Assembly: GCA_011947345.1 (NCBI GenBank)
Contig: JAAVTG010000038.1
Coordinates: 62,001-126,000 of the forward strand
Length of the DNA: 64,000 bases
Direction of reading: 5' to 3'
Source: Phytophthora quininea
Taxonomy: Eukaryota; Oomycota; Peronosporomycetes; Peronosporales; Peronosporaceae
In this document: one piece after another, positions 42,661 through 52,909 of the stretch
Numbering within the stretch: the stretch's first letter is position 1
Layout of the letters: every line of letters begins with the position of its first letter
Made by a program: the position numbers and the translations under genes
Notes under the pieces: model-generated
Database searches by the model: none
What the model was told of the DNA's origin: nothing
What the model saw: only the letters and a program-made list of their open reading frames with translations

Positions 42661-43129
42661 CACGCCGTGGCTTAAGGCTACCGAAGAGAAATCTGTTGGT
42701 GGCGTCAACTGCAGACCCGTTGGTGTTGAAGTTTGACTTTCTAGTACTGTTGCCAAACATTGGAAGTTAGTGCAGTCGAGATGCTGCCACTTCCTTAGCG
42801 AAGCCACATCACGCTTGTTTCACCTTCTTCCGCAATGAAATGCCTTCGCCCAGGAGATGGCGACGGCAATTATCACAACATCAAATTTCAGTGTTATACA
42901 ACCATCTTGGTCATTGTGTTAGAGGGTGTCTCGGATGCCTTCACAGCAGCGCTCGGTTACTTCATGAGCCCGGAGATCGGTCATTCAAAGTAATCAGGCC
43001 CTAACATACGAAAAGCGGAGAGAGAACGCGGGAATCAACTGCATGGATAAAAGGATATGGATGTACGTCAAGCTACAGTCTGCTGCCTCTTGTGGAGTCG
43101 AGTTGGTGCAACGTCAGTCGCCCAGGAGG
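42661..43129. other. Intergenic, nothing recognised
   Basis: Left of the elicitin-like gene; no repeat or gene seen. Confidence 0.4.
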
Positions 43130-43731
43130 CTATTGCATTAGCGTACCGGCAATGAGCAGCACCATTGCCGTAGCCGGTGCAGCAAAGCCACTGCCGGTAG
43201 AGATGGCGCCCGAAGTCGTCGAGATGGCCGAGGTCGGGGTGTCGTTGTTGGCAACCCCGGTGCTGCTACCGCCACTGGTCGTGTCGGTGGTGATCTTCGT
43301 GGTGGATGATATGTCAGTTTGCGAGGATCCGTCGTCTCACTGGTGGTGGTGTTCGTTGTCTTGGGCGCGGCTGTGGTGGAACTTGATGCATTCGTGGTTG
43401 ATGCAGTCGTCGTCCCCGACAGCTGGTCGTCGCAGGCTTCAGCTAGGTTCTCCACGACCTGCTTGTAGTTCTGTCCGTAGGGGCCGCCGTATTGGCAGTC
43501 AGGCAGTGTGTCCACGAGGCTGACGACAGCCTGCTGACAAGTGGAGTCGCAGTGCCACACGCCTCCGTTCGACAGGTAGGCTGCCCAGCTGGCGCAGTTG
43601 GCGTGGAGCGTCTGCACAGCGGCGGAGACCTTCGAGAAGTTGTCGGCTTCGCAAACGTCTGCGTCGGCATGGGCTTGGAGTGTCATGGTGCAGATCGCAA
43701 GGAGGGCGAGCGAGGATCGAGCAGAGACCAT
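43130..43731 (-). pseudogene. Elicitin-like secreted protein E1, frameshift in the tail
   Basis: Oomycete elicitin-like protein (extracellular sterol/lipid-binding family recognised by plants). Signal peptide residues 1-22, then a six-cysteine domain (spacing C-18-C-14-C-3-C-13-C-20-C, different from classic elicitins), then a Thr/Ser/Ala-rich, probably O-glycosylated stalk. At about 43324-43332 one base appears lost: the open frame changes to Arg/Pro-rich text, while the neighbouring frame continues the stalk into a hydrophobic GPI-type tail with a stop at 43130-43132. The elicitin domain itself is intact. Its 3' half differs from E2/E3 and resembles E4 (LAEACDDQLSG). Confidence 0.85.
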
Positions 43732-44627
43732 GTTGGAAGAAGTGGTATTGGGAGACTTGGTGGGGTGTTGCTGTTGCGGCGAAATGAATTATGGACTGGC
43801 GGGACCTCGTCGTCGGGAACGAGTGAGTTAGGAATCGCGGAGATGGTTGTCGTGGTAAATTGCGTGGTGATGGTGCTACGACAGCGATGAATCCCGTAGC
43901 AAGTGCTTGTGCAGATCGCTTGTTGTATTGATCTTTTGTTGATTCATCTAGCTGCAACGTGACCGAGTGATCTTGTCGCATTGGCGCTGTTGACGCTCTT
44001 GTCGAAAGAAATTAAGCCAAACCAGCTGCGCTGTCTTCCGAGGCCACACAAACTCACTCGACAAAATGTTGATAAGCTCTGGTCGATCACGTGGATGATG
44101 GATGCTTTTGGTGCCTTTCCATTGAGACAACCTGTGCTGCCCCACAATTGCTGTTCGTACATGCAGCTGCAGTGTATTGTGCGTTCCACTGAGCACAATC
44201 ATCAACCTTTCGCCGAGAGCAGCAAGACTAAGCGAAAGGCGCTGAGCTACTCTAACACTAAGTGATAATGTGTAGTTAGTCAAATCTTGGGGATAGTTCT
44301 GTTCGCGACAAGCATCATCAAACCCGCACCGATATGCATTTAGGTACGCTGGGCTCCGTACGCTGGGCTCGTACCATCGGTCAACTACGAATGAATCAAC
44401 CAAAGATCTACATACGCCGCGATTTGACCAGTGCAAGCAACAGGATACCATCGCTCAACATTGCAAGTCCATGGACTCAAGTCGTTACCAGTAGTGTACT
44501 CGATTCCCACCTTCTCACCATGGCAGCCTCCTTCGTTCAACAACGATAAAGCCGCGTCTTCTGTTCATAATTCATTTCGCCGCAACAGCAGCACCCCACC
44601 AAGTCTCTCAATACCACTTCTTCCAAC
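43732..44627. promoter_or_regulatory. Bidirectional intergenic region between elicitin-like genes E1 and E2
   Basis: 896 bp serving two divergent genes. It is repeated in the same orientation at 51342-52237 with almost no change. The outer 60 bp on each side are inverted copies of each other (CATAATTCATTTCGCC), since each precedes an elicitin ATG. TCATTTC about 55 nt upstream of each start resembles the oomycete initiator TCATTYY. The long open frames inside are conserved only because the duplication is recent. Confidence 0.7.
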
Positions 44628-45292
44628 ATGGTCTCTACTCGATCCTCGCTCGCCCTCCTTGCGATCTGCACCATGACACTCAAGCCCATGCCGACGCAGA
44701 CGTTTGCGAAGCCGACAACTTCTCGAAGGTCTCCGCCGCTGTGCAGACGCTCCACGCCAACTGCGCCAGCTGGGCAGCCTACCTGTCGAACGGAGGCGTG
44801 TGGCACTGCGACTCCACTTGTCAGCAGGCTGTCGTCAGCCTCGTGGACACACTGCCTGACTGCCAATACGGCGGCCCCTACGGACAGAACTACAAGCAGG
44901 TTGTGGAGAACATGATCGCTACGTGCCATGACCAGTTGTCGGGGTCGGCCACGACGACGACCGAGGCTCCGAGCTCCACCACGGCGGCACCATCCGCCAC
45001 CACGGCCACACCCACCGCGACCACCGCCGCACCCGAGACTACTAACTCCACCACCAACGAGGCGACGGAAGTGCCCTCCTCGACGCAAACGGACACGTCG
45101 TCCAGCACGAAGACAATCACCGACACCAATGATGGTAGCAGTGCTACCACGAGCGCCAGCGCCGGCGTTGTCAACGACGACACCCCGAGCTCGGACATCT
45201 CGACGACCTCGGGCGCCAGCTCGACTGGCAGCGGCTTTGCCGCGCCGGTCACGGCAATGGTGCTGCTCGTTGCCAGCGTGCTGGCGGCCTAA
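44628..45292 (+). pseudogene. Elicitin-like secreted protein E2, frameshift in the signal peptide
   Basis: Near-identical to E3 (50676-51341) over its length but lacks one C near 44669, so the ATG at 44628 leads out of frame after about 18 codons. The rest of the frame (six-Cys domain from residue about 25, VVENMIATCHDQLSG, Thr/Ala-rich stalk, hydrophobic GPI-type end AAPVTAMVLLVASVL) is intact to 45292. Whether the loss is real needs checking, because the sister copy is intact. Confidence 0.85.
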
Positions 45293-45443
45293 CATGAATA
45301 CCGCGTTTGACGGTAGAACAGTACACGTAGCTCCGACGGGAGTCGTTCCAATACATAACCTCAGAGCTCTTACAGTTTGGTAAACTTATCAGAGTTCACG
45401 TTACATCCGCTTCAGAGCGAAACACCCTGCCTGGTAGTTCTCC

Positions 45444-46655
45444 TTACTCGTCCCACTCGATCTTCCCCGAGCGAACGCCCTTGTCCTCTTCGCCGTAGAA
45501 CGGGTAGTCCGTGTAGCCTTCCTCCACGGTGTTCCCCGGCTGCAGGTAGAACGTCTTGGTGTCGTACGGAGTGAGCTCCGTCCCCGACCGCAGACGCTCC
45601 ACGAGGTCTGGGTTCGAGATGAAGTAGCGTCCGAACGCCACCAGGTCGGCCGATCCGTCCTCGACGACCTGCATTGCAGCCTCGCGGTCGGAGCCGGGGG
45701 CCGTGATCAGCACGCCGTCGTACAGATCCCGGAAGTGACGCGCGACACCAGTCTTCGGCACACCATTGTTGTCGGCGTGAATCCCACGACGCTCGATGAC
45801 GTGCAGGTAGGCCAAGTGGTAGTCGTTGAGCTTCTTGACGACGTACCCGTAGGTCTCGGTCGGGTTGGAGTCTTTGCAGCCGAAGAGGTCGCTGAACGGA
45901 GACAGTCGGATGGCCACTTGGCTCGACGGCAGGATGGACAGGACGGCCGCCAGTACGTCGAAGGTAAGTCGCGCGCGATTCTCGAGACTGCCGCCGTAGT
46001 CGTCGGTGCGCGTGTTGGCACTGTCGCACAGGAACTGTTCGAGCAGGTATCCGTTAGCAGCGTGGAGTTCGACGCCGTCAAACCCCGCAGCGATGGCGTT
46101 CTCAGCAGCCTGCTTGTAATCAGCGATGATGCTGGGGATTTCGCCGATGTCCAGCGCGCGCGGCGTCACGAAGTCCTTGCGACCTTCGCGCGTGACGGCG
46201 TAGCGCGTGATGCCATGGCGCTTGACGTCGATAAAGCTGACGTCGCTGGAGGATACCGGTAGCTGGTTGTCGGGCTGGTTGAGCGGGTGTCCGACACGCC
46301 CCGTGTGCCAGAGCTGCGCGAAGATCTTGCCGCCCTTGTCGTGCACGGCCGTGGTGACAACCTTCCACCCGTCCACCTGCGCCTGGTTGAACAGACCCGG
46401 TGCGCCAAAGTAGCCTCGCGCCGTGGGGCTGATGTTGGTGGCCTCGGTGATCAGCAGACCGCCATCGGTGGCACGTTGCGAGTAGTAGATCACGCCCGGG
46501 GTGGAGTGCACGCCGGCGTCACCCGTGCGCAGGCGAGTGAGTGGGGCCATGACGACGCGGTGCTTGAGCTGCACCGGGAACTGCTTGCCACCGAGCGTAA
46601 GCGGAGTGAAGAGCTTGGGTGCAGTGGGCATTGAGGTGCTGGCAGTAGGGGCCAT
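45444..46655 (-). CDS. Old yellow enzyme (NADH:flavin oxidoreductase), copy in left arm
   Basis: 403 aa from the ATG at 46655 (MAPTASTSMPTAPKLFTPL), the first Met next to the conserved KLFTPL start. The frame is also open upstream to 46892, but that segment includes an intron-like GTAATC...TTCCAG (46764-46737) and is probably 5' leader. Motifs are LKHRVVMAPLTRLR, QLWHTGRVGHP, FDGVELHAANGYLLEQFL, DDYGGSLENRARL, DLVAFGRYFISNPDLV. All FMN and active-site blocks are present. It is identical in protein to the copy at 49313-50524. Converges on E2, whose stop is 152 bp away. Confidence 0.95.
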   Translation of the reverse strand: MAPTASTSMPTAPKLFTPLTLGGKQFPVQLKHRVVMAPLTRLRTGDAGVHSTPGVIYYSQRATDGGLLITEATNISPTARGYFGAPGLFNQAQVDGWKVVTTAVHDKGGKIFAQLWHTGRVGHPLNQPDNQLPVSSSDVSFIDVKRHGITRYAVTREGRKDFVTPRALDIGEIPSIIADYKQAAENAIAAGFDGVELHAANGYLLEQFLCDSANTRTDDYGGSLENRARLTFDVLAAVLSILPSSQVAIRLSPFSDLFGCKDSNPTETYGYVVKKLNDYHLAYLHVIERRGIHADNNGVPKTGVARHFRDLYDGVLITAPGSDREAAMQVVEDGSADLVAFGRYFISNPDLVERLRSGTELTPYDTKTFYLQPGNTVEEGYTDYPFYGEEDKGVRSGKIEWDE

Positions 46656-47007
46656 AGCTGTCGTAGGAGGTCGATGCGCTTGGTCGCTTGGAAATTGGCA
46701 TGTGAATTGGTGTCGTGTCGAAGTCGAAGTTTGGCGACTGGAAAACAAAAGATAGTGATTACCTAAACGAGTGGAAAAGTAATACAACACTTCGGGCGCA
46801 ATCGGTGATGCTGACGCCCTCGATTGACAAGAAAGGCAACGTGCAGCCAAGATAAATTGAATCAACTTTCGATTAGAAAATGTACTACACACATTTTACG
46901 AGTTGCAGTACTCCTGCAACTCGCGCGGTTTTATACATATAAGATTCGTTTATGGTGTTTCGTATTGTCGTAGTGGTTTACATGGAATGAATTTGCAAAT
47001 ACGATAG

Positions 47008-48958
47008 CAGGCATCGGACAATATCCATTGTATATGGATTGTCGAGACGCTCGACACAATCAATATTGGAACAATGTCAATTTCTTGGGAAAACAATTGC
47101 AATGCATCGATCTAATTGTGTATCTTCTCGTTGAAGTGTCTGTGAGGCCTTGTTCGACGAGTTGGCAGAGGCATAAATAACCACGTCTGCGGTCTCGAGG
47201 TACGAGGAAGTGGGAGAGCACGTGCGAGGTTTTTGCTAGATGACGGCGCGCTCCAGCTCACACTTTTCAACCCCACGACAGCCCCGCATCGAACTCCTCC
47301 GCTAACCACGTTACTATCGCAGCAGCCTCGTTCGTCTCGAATCACTCCGCGCAAGCCTGTTATACCAACGATGTCGATCAGCTTGGCGTTTGCTCCTCAA
47401 GCCTCCAGAAGAAACTAGCACTATCCATCGGCTTTTGCGCTCCACAGGAGAGGAATCGATTAATTCTGGTAGCGCTTGTGTCTCCACAGAGCCCAGCACC
47501 AAGCGCAAACACAGAAAATCTAAATCGACCCGCCCAGGCACTTCAAAGAAGAAGCGCACCAAAGCCTCTAGTGTTCGTTCAGAAAGGTCTGCAAATCCGA
47601 GTGGTGTACGGCGAAGCGAGAGTAGTCGCGCCCACCATCAGACGCTGCAGTTCACCTGGGGAAGTCAAAGAGTCTATCGAAGAGAGATCCAAGTCCAGAG
47701 AGGAAGACTGCTCGAAGTTCATCGATTTGTCTTCTCTTCCTGCTGCCTCCGTCAAGGTGGAACGACTGTTCTCGGCAGTGAAGTGCATGCTTGGAGGACA
47801 TATGCGGAAGCGAATAAGTGCGGAGACGCTCGAGTCAATCCTCTCCTGGAGGCTTAACTGGGATCTTGTTGCGAACGAAATCATTTCGTAGGCAGAGAGG
47901 GTAGCATGAGAAGATAGCGAAGTTGAGCCTGAAGAGTACGAGTAGCTACGAGTAGAAGTTGCTAGCTGCCCTCATGATCCTGGCAATACTGGTCGAGGTC
48001 GCCACAATCAACATTGTGGAGAACAATTTTTGCAATGTAACAATGCCAAAAAAATTCCGATCCCTGATACGATAGTGCATCAGTCGATGAGGGACACTGT
48101 GCAAAATCTTTTGGGGATGTCCATGTCCTTAACGAGGGATCGTTCTATTTTCTATTGAGGACGAAGGAACCTTAATCTCTCGCAGCAGGGTATGAAAGCG
48201 CCATCCATGTATCTAATGTTGTAATGGCACTATCAGAAGGTGCTCATTGATGGTTGTCAACAATCTTGTGGTTCCTGGCATTTCTCTGTAGGTCGGAGGG
48301 GCTGTTGTTCCTGTTTTATAGTGCTTCGTTTTACAGATATTTGAGTTCTACCAGGTATTGTAGATCCCCACCTCTTTTGAAAGACATCAAATGCGTTGGA
48401 GCCGGATTGGTACTTGTTGGTGTTTGTGCTTTTGGACTCTAATTGTAGGACGATAAATGAAATATATTAGTTCAATCAATTTGTGCACAGGCTTTCCTTC
48501 GATCCCTTTCAAACTACCATACAATAACGATTGCGCGTGTACTTGACGATGCAAAATGGAAAGTGATCAAGTTAGTTAAGATTTCCTGCTACTCGCTAGC
48601 CTATGAGCTATTCTAGAACACTCGAAGCCTCACCACACAAATCCTCTGCTGTGCGAGTTGCTGCTGTCCTGTCCGTGCAGATTGTAGCAAATCGTCTTCT
48701 AGAACTCGACACGGGTCTACATGTACTTGTCTTCGCTTACACAGACCCTTAACAATATCGTATAGAGAATATGATGTTTGCTCGATGTGAACTGCAGGTG
48801 ATGATCACCTTCACGATGGCGAGGAATACTTATAATATTGCGCTCGGTATTAATCGTTCACATCGGACACCGTCACCACACCGCTAGTTTTAAGATTGCT
48901 GAATATTGAATATTGAATTGTAATGAACTCTTGCTGTTGTTCCTCATCGACTGATGCA
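47008..48958. other. Unique spacer between the inverted arms
   Basis: 1951 bp. It contains a hAT fragment (47478-47891); the remaining 48000-48958 is AT-rich with short open stretches only (48254-48442 is hydrophobic, unclassified). No other gene is supported. Confidence 0.6.
47478..47891 (+). pseudogene. hAT transposase C-terminal fragment in the spacer
   Basis: 137 codons. The last 50 residues read SVKVERLFSAVKCMLGGHMR and SAETLESILSWRLNWDLV, the hAT dimerisation domain. The N-terminal 85 residues are unlike hAT and the catalytic part is absent. It differs in sequence from the hAT fragment at 33870-34113. Confidence 0.7.
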
Positions 48959-49312
48959 CTATCGTATTTGCAAATTCATTCCATGTAAACCACTACGACA
49001 ATACGAAACACCATAAACGAATCTTATATGTATAAAACCGCGCGAGTTGCAGGAGTACTGCAACTCGTAAAATGTGTGTAGTACACATTTTCTAATCGAA
49101 AGTTGATTCAATTTATCTTGGCTGCACGTTGCCTTTCTTGTCAATCGAGGGCGTCAGCATCACCGATTGCGCCCGAAGTGTTGTATTACTTTTCCACTCG
49201 TTTAGGTAATCACTATCTTTTGTTTTCCAGTCGCCAAACTTCGACTTCGACACGACACCAATTCACATGCCAATTTCCAAGCGACCAAGCGCATCGACCT
49301 CCTACGACAGCT

Positions 49313-50524
49313 ATGGCCCCTACTGCCAGCACCTCAATGCCCACTGCACCCAAGCTCTTCACTCCGCTTACGCTCGGTGGCAAGCAGTTCCCGGTGCAGC
49401 TCAAGCACCGCGTCGTCATGGCCCCACTCACTCGCCTGCGCACGGGTGACGCCGGCGTGCACTCCACCCCGGGCGTGATCTACTACTCGCAACGTGCCAC
49501 CGATGGCGGTCTGCTGATCACCGAGGCCACCAACATCAGCCCCACGGCGCGAGGCTACTTTGGCGCACCGGGTCTGTTCAACCAGGCGCAGGTGGACGGG
49601 TGGAAGGTTGTCACCACGGCCGTGCACGACAAGGGCGGCAAGATCTTCGCGCAGCTCTGGCACACGGGGCGTGTCGGACACCCGCTCAACCAGCCCGACA
49701 ACCAGCTACCGGTATCCTCCAGCGACGTCAGCTTTATCGACGTCAAGCGCCATGGCATCACGCGCTACGCCGTCACGCGCGAAGGTCGCAAGGACTTCGT
49801 GACGCCGCGCGCGCTGGACATCGGCGAAATCCCCAGCATCATCGCTGATTACAAGCAGGCTGCTGAGAACGCCATCGCTGCGGGGTTTGACGGCGTCGAA
49901 CTCCACGCTGCTAACGGATACCTGCTCGAACAGTTCCTGTGCGACAGTGCCAACACGCGCACCGACGACTACGGCGGCAGTCTCGAGAATCGCGCGCGAC
50001 TTACCTTCGACGTACTGGCGGCCGTCCTGTCCATCCTGCCGTCGAGCCAAGTGGCCATCCGACTGTCTCCGTTCAGCGACCTCTTCGGCTGCAAAGACTC
50101 CAACCCGACCGAGACCTACGGGTACGTCGTCAAGAAGCTCAACGACTACCACTTGGCCTACCTGCACGTCATCGAGCGTCGTGGGATTCACGCCGACAAC
50201 AATGGTGTGCCGAAGACTGGTGTCGCGCGTCACTTCCGGGATCTGTACGACGGCGTGCTGATCACGGCCCCCGGCTCCGACCGCGAGGCTGCAATGCAGG
50301 TCGTCGAGGACGGATCGGCCGACCTGGTGGCGTTCGGACGCTACTTCATCTCGAACCCAGACCTCGTGGAGCGTCTGCGGTCGGGGACGGAGCTCACTCC
50401 GTACGACACCAAGACGTTCTACCTGCAGCCGGGGAACACCGTGGAGGAAGGCTACACGGACTACCCGTTCTACGGCGAAGAGGACAAGGGCGTTCGCTCG
50501 GGGAAGATCGAGTGGGACGAGTAA
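49313..50524 (+). CDS. Old yellow enzyme (NADH:flavin oxidoreductase), copy in right arm
   Basis: 403 aa, same protein as the left-arm copy on the opposite strand, starting at MAPTASTSMPTAPKLF and ending KIEWDE. All family motifs are intact. The leader contains the same intron-like GTAATC...TTTCCAG (49206-49231). The identical protein, with the flanks also matching, implies duplication or gene conversion very recently. Converges on E3, whose stop is 152 bp away. Confidence 0.95.
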   Translation: MAPTASTSMPTAPKLFTPLTLGGKQFPVQLKHRVVMAPLTRLRTGDAGVHSTPGVIYYSQRATDGGLLITEATNISPTARGYFGAPGLFNQAQVDGWKVVTTAVHDKGGKIFAQLWHTGRVGHPLNQPDNQLPVSSSDVSFIDVKRHGITRYAVTREGRKDFVTPRALDIGEIPSIIADYKQAAENAIAAGFDGVELHAANGYLLEQFLCDSANTRTDDYGGSLENRARLTFDVLAAVLSILPSSQVAIRLSPFSDLFGCKDSNPTETYGYVVKKLNDYHLAYLHVIERRGIHADNNGVPKTGVARHFRDLYDGVLITAPGSDREAAMQVVEDGSADLVAFGRYFISNPDLVERLRSGTELTPYDTKTFYLQPGNTVEEGYTDYPFYGEEDKGVRSGKIEWDE

Positions 50525-50675
50525 GGAGAACTACCAGGCAGGGTGTTTCGCTCTGAAGCGGATGTAACGTGAACTCTGATAAGTTTACCAAACTGTAAGA
50601 GCTCTGAGGTTATGTATTGGAACGACTCCCGTCGGAGCTACGTGTACTGTTCTACCGTCAAACGCGGTATTCATG

Positions 50676-51341
50676 TTAGGCCGCCAGCACGCTGGCAACG
50701 AGCAGCACCATTGCCGTGACCGGCGCGGCAAAGCCGCTGCCAGTCGAGCTGGCGCCCGAGGTCGTCGAGATGTCCGAGCTCGGGGTGTCGTCGTTGACAA
50801 CGCCGGCGCTGGCGCTCGTGGTAGCACTGCTACCATCATTGGTGTCGGTGATTGTCTTCGTGCTGGACGACGTGTCCGTTTGCGTCGAGGAGGGCACTTC
50901 CGTCGCCTCGTTGGTGGTGGAGTTAGTAGTCTCGGGTGCGGCGGTGGTCGCGGTGGGTGTGGCCGTGGTGGCGGATGGTGCCGCCGTGGTGGAGCTCGGA
51001 GCCTCGGTCGTCGTCGTGGCCGACCCCGACAACTGGTCATGGCACGTAGCGATCATGTTCTCCACGACCTGCTTGTAGTTCTGTCCGTAGGGGCCGCCGT
51101 ATTGGCAGTCAGGCAGTGTGTCCACGAGGCTGACGACAGCCTGCTGACAAGTGGAGTCGCAGTGCCACACGCCTCCGTTCGACAGGTAGGCTGCCCAGCT
51201 GGCGCAGTTGGCGTGGAGCGTCTGCACAGCGGCGGAGACCTTCGAGAAGTTGTCGGCTTCGCAAACGTCTGCGTCGGCATGGGCTTGGAGTGTCATGGTG
51301 CAGATCGCAAGGAGGGCGAGCGAGGATCGAGCAGAGACCAT
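50676..51341 (-). CDS. Elicitin-like secreted protein E3, intact
   Basis: 221 aa. Signal peptide residues 1-22 (MVSARSSLALLAICTMTLQA start), six-cysteine elicitin-like domain to about residue 105, a 95-residue Thr/Ser/Ala stalk (APSATTATPTATTAA) and a C-terminal hydrophobic segment AAPVTAMVLLVASVLAA fitting a GPI-anchor signal. Expected at the cell surface or wall. The intact sister of E2. Confidence 0.92.
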   Translation of the reverse strand: MVSARSSLALLAICTMTLQAHADADVCEADNFSKVSAAVQTLHANCASWAAYLSNGGVWHCDSTCQQAVVSLVDTLPDCQYGGPYGQNYKQVVENMIATCHDQLSGSATTTTEAPSSTTAAPSATTATPTATTAAPETTNSTTNEATEVPSSTQTDTSSSTKTITDTNDGSSATTSASAGVVNDDTPSSDISTTSGASSTGSGFAAPVTAMVLLVASVLAA

Positions 51342-52522
51342 GTTGGAAGAAGTGGTATTGGGAGACTTGGTGGGGTGTTGCTGTTGCGGCGAAATGAATT
51401 ATGGACTGGCGGGACCTCGTCGTCGGGAACGAGTGAGTTAGGAATCGCGGAGATGGTTGTCGTGGTAAATTGCGTGGTGATGGTGCTACGACAGCGATGA
51501 ATCCCGTAGCAAGTGCTTGTGCAGATCGCTTGTTGTATTGATCTTTTGTTGATTCATCTAGCTGCAACGTGACCGAGTGATCTTGTCGCATTGGCGCTGT
51601 TGACGCTCTTGTCGAAAGAAATTAAGCCAAACCAGCTGCGCTGTCTTCCGAGGCCACACAAACTCACTCGACAAAATGTTGATAAGCTCTGGTCGATCAC
51701 GTGGATGATGGATGCTTTTGGTGCCTTTCCATTGAGACAACCTGTGCTGCCCCACAATTGCTGTTCGTACATGCAGCTGCAGTGTATTGTGCGTTCCACT
51801 GAGCACAATCATCAACCTTTCGCCGAGAGCAGCAAGACTAAGCGAAAGGCGCTGAGCTACTCTAACACTAAGTGATAATGTGTAGTTAGTCAAATCTTGG
51901 GGATAGTTCTGTTCGCGACAAGCATCATCAAACCCGCACCGATATGCATTTAGGTACGCTGGGCTCCGTACGCTGGGCTCGTACCATCGGTCAACTACGA
52001 ATGAATCAACCAAAGATCTACATACGCCGCGATTTGACCAGTGCAAGCAACAGGATACCATCGCTCAACATTGCAAGTCCATGGACTCAAGTCGTTACCA
52101 GTAGTGTACTCGATTCCCACCTTCTCACCATGGCAGCCTCCTTCGTTCAACAACGATAAAGCCGCGTCTTCTGTTCATAATTCATTTCGCCGCAACAGCA
52201 ACACCCCACCAAGTCTCTCAATACCACTTCTTCCAACATGGTCTCTGCTCGATCCTCGCTCGCCCTCCTTGCGATCTGCACCATGACACTCCAAGCCCAT
52301 GCCGACGCAGACGTTTGCGAAGCCGACAACTTCTCGAAGGTCTCCGCCGCTGTGCAGACGCTCCACGCCAACTGCGCCAGCTGGGCAGCCTACCTGTCGA
52401 ACGGAGGCGTGTGGCACTGCGACTCCACTTGTCAGCAGGCTGTCGTCAGCCTCGTGGACGCACTGCCTGACTGCCAATACGGCGGCCCCTACGGACAGAA
52501 CTACAAGCAGGTCGTGGAGAAC
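51057..52522 (+). repeat. Direct repeat of 43447-44911 (elicitin 5' halves plus intergenic)
   Basis: Offset 7610 bp through the intergenic part, 7611 after the base missing in E2. It ends on both sides inside the elicitin genes at VVEN, where the gene tails diverge. Confidence 0.92.
51342..52237. promoter_or_regulatory. Bidirectional intergenic region between E3 and E4
   Basis: A direct (not inverted) copy of 43732-44627 at an offset of exactly 7610 bp with hardly any changes, although the flanking arm is inverted. See the flip finding. Confidence 0.75.
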
Positions 52523-52708
52523 CTAGCTGAAGCCTGCGACGACCAGCTGTCGGGGACGACGACTGCATCAACCACGAACTCACAAAGCTCCACTACGACT
52601 TCTGACACCCCAGTCTCGGCCGTCTCGAAGACGTCCGCCGCCAGTTCGCATTCTGCTGGCTTACTCACAGCCATGACGCTACTCGTTGCTGGCGCATTAG
52701 TGCAATAA
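52238..52708 (+). CDS. Elicitin-like secreted protein E4, intact, short stalk
   Basis: 156 aa. Same signal peptide and six-Cys domain as E3 apart from one or two residues (VDALPDC), then LAEACDDQLSG, a shorter Ser/Thr stalk (STTTSDTPVSAVSKTSAASS) and a hydrophobic GPI-type end LLTAMTLLVAGAL. The divergent partner of E3. TCATTTC lies about 55 nt before the ATG. Confidence 0.92.
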   Translation: MVSARSSLALLAICTMTLQAHADADVCEADNFSKVSAAVQTLHANCASWAAYLSNGGVWHCDSTCQQAVVSLVDALPDCQYGGPYGQNYKQVVENLAEACDDQLSGTTTASTTNSQSSTTTSDTPVSAVSKTSAASSHSAGLLTAMTLLVAGALVQ

Positions 52709-52909
52709 TTGGCGTGTGCAGGCAGTACAGCTTGCCAACACCAGTATCCGATGTCCTTCAATAAAAGAAACAACAACAACACTTGTGTTCCCCGATAGCA
52801 GAGACCGTTCGTCTGCTGACGTGGGTTCAAACTATGAACCCGCAGGAGGCGTCGGGCATCGCCATCCCCATTCTCCAAACAGGGCTCTAGTACCAACACC
52901 ACCTAATCT

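Larger units (their letters stand above)
44566..47007 (+). repeat. Left arm of large inverted duplication (E2 + OYE)
   Basis: Reverse complement of 48959-51403, 2442 versus 2445 bp. Differences noted are one base in E2 near 44669, two bases (GT) near 46879, and scattered substitutions. Confidence 0.95.
48959..51403 (-). repeat. Right arm of large inverted duplication (OYE + E3)
   Basis: Mirror of 44566-47007; see that entry for the differences. Confidence 0.95.

Noticed and set aside
43948..44451. 167-codon open frame in the elicitin intergenic region, identical at 51558-52061
   Set aside because: Identity is explained by the recent segmental duplication, not selection; composition is unlike neighbouring genes and it lies across the shared promoter.
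49706..50233. Long open frame opposite the OYE gene (175 codons), mirrored at 45735-46262
   Set aside because: It is antisense to a fully conserved OYE gene; the openness follows from GC-rich codon bias, and the translation has no family features.
50676..51078. Val/Ala-rich frame antisense to the elicitin stalk (for example 50716-51078)
   Set aside because: It is the complement of Thr/Ser/Ala codon repeats of the stalk, so a composition artefact.
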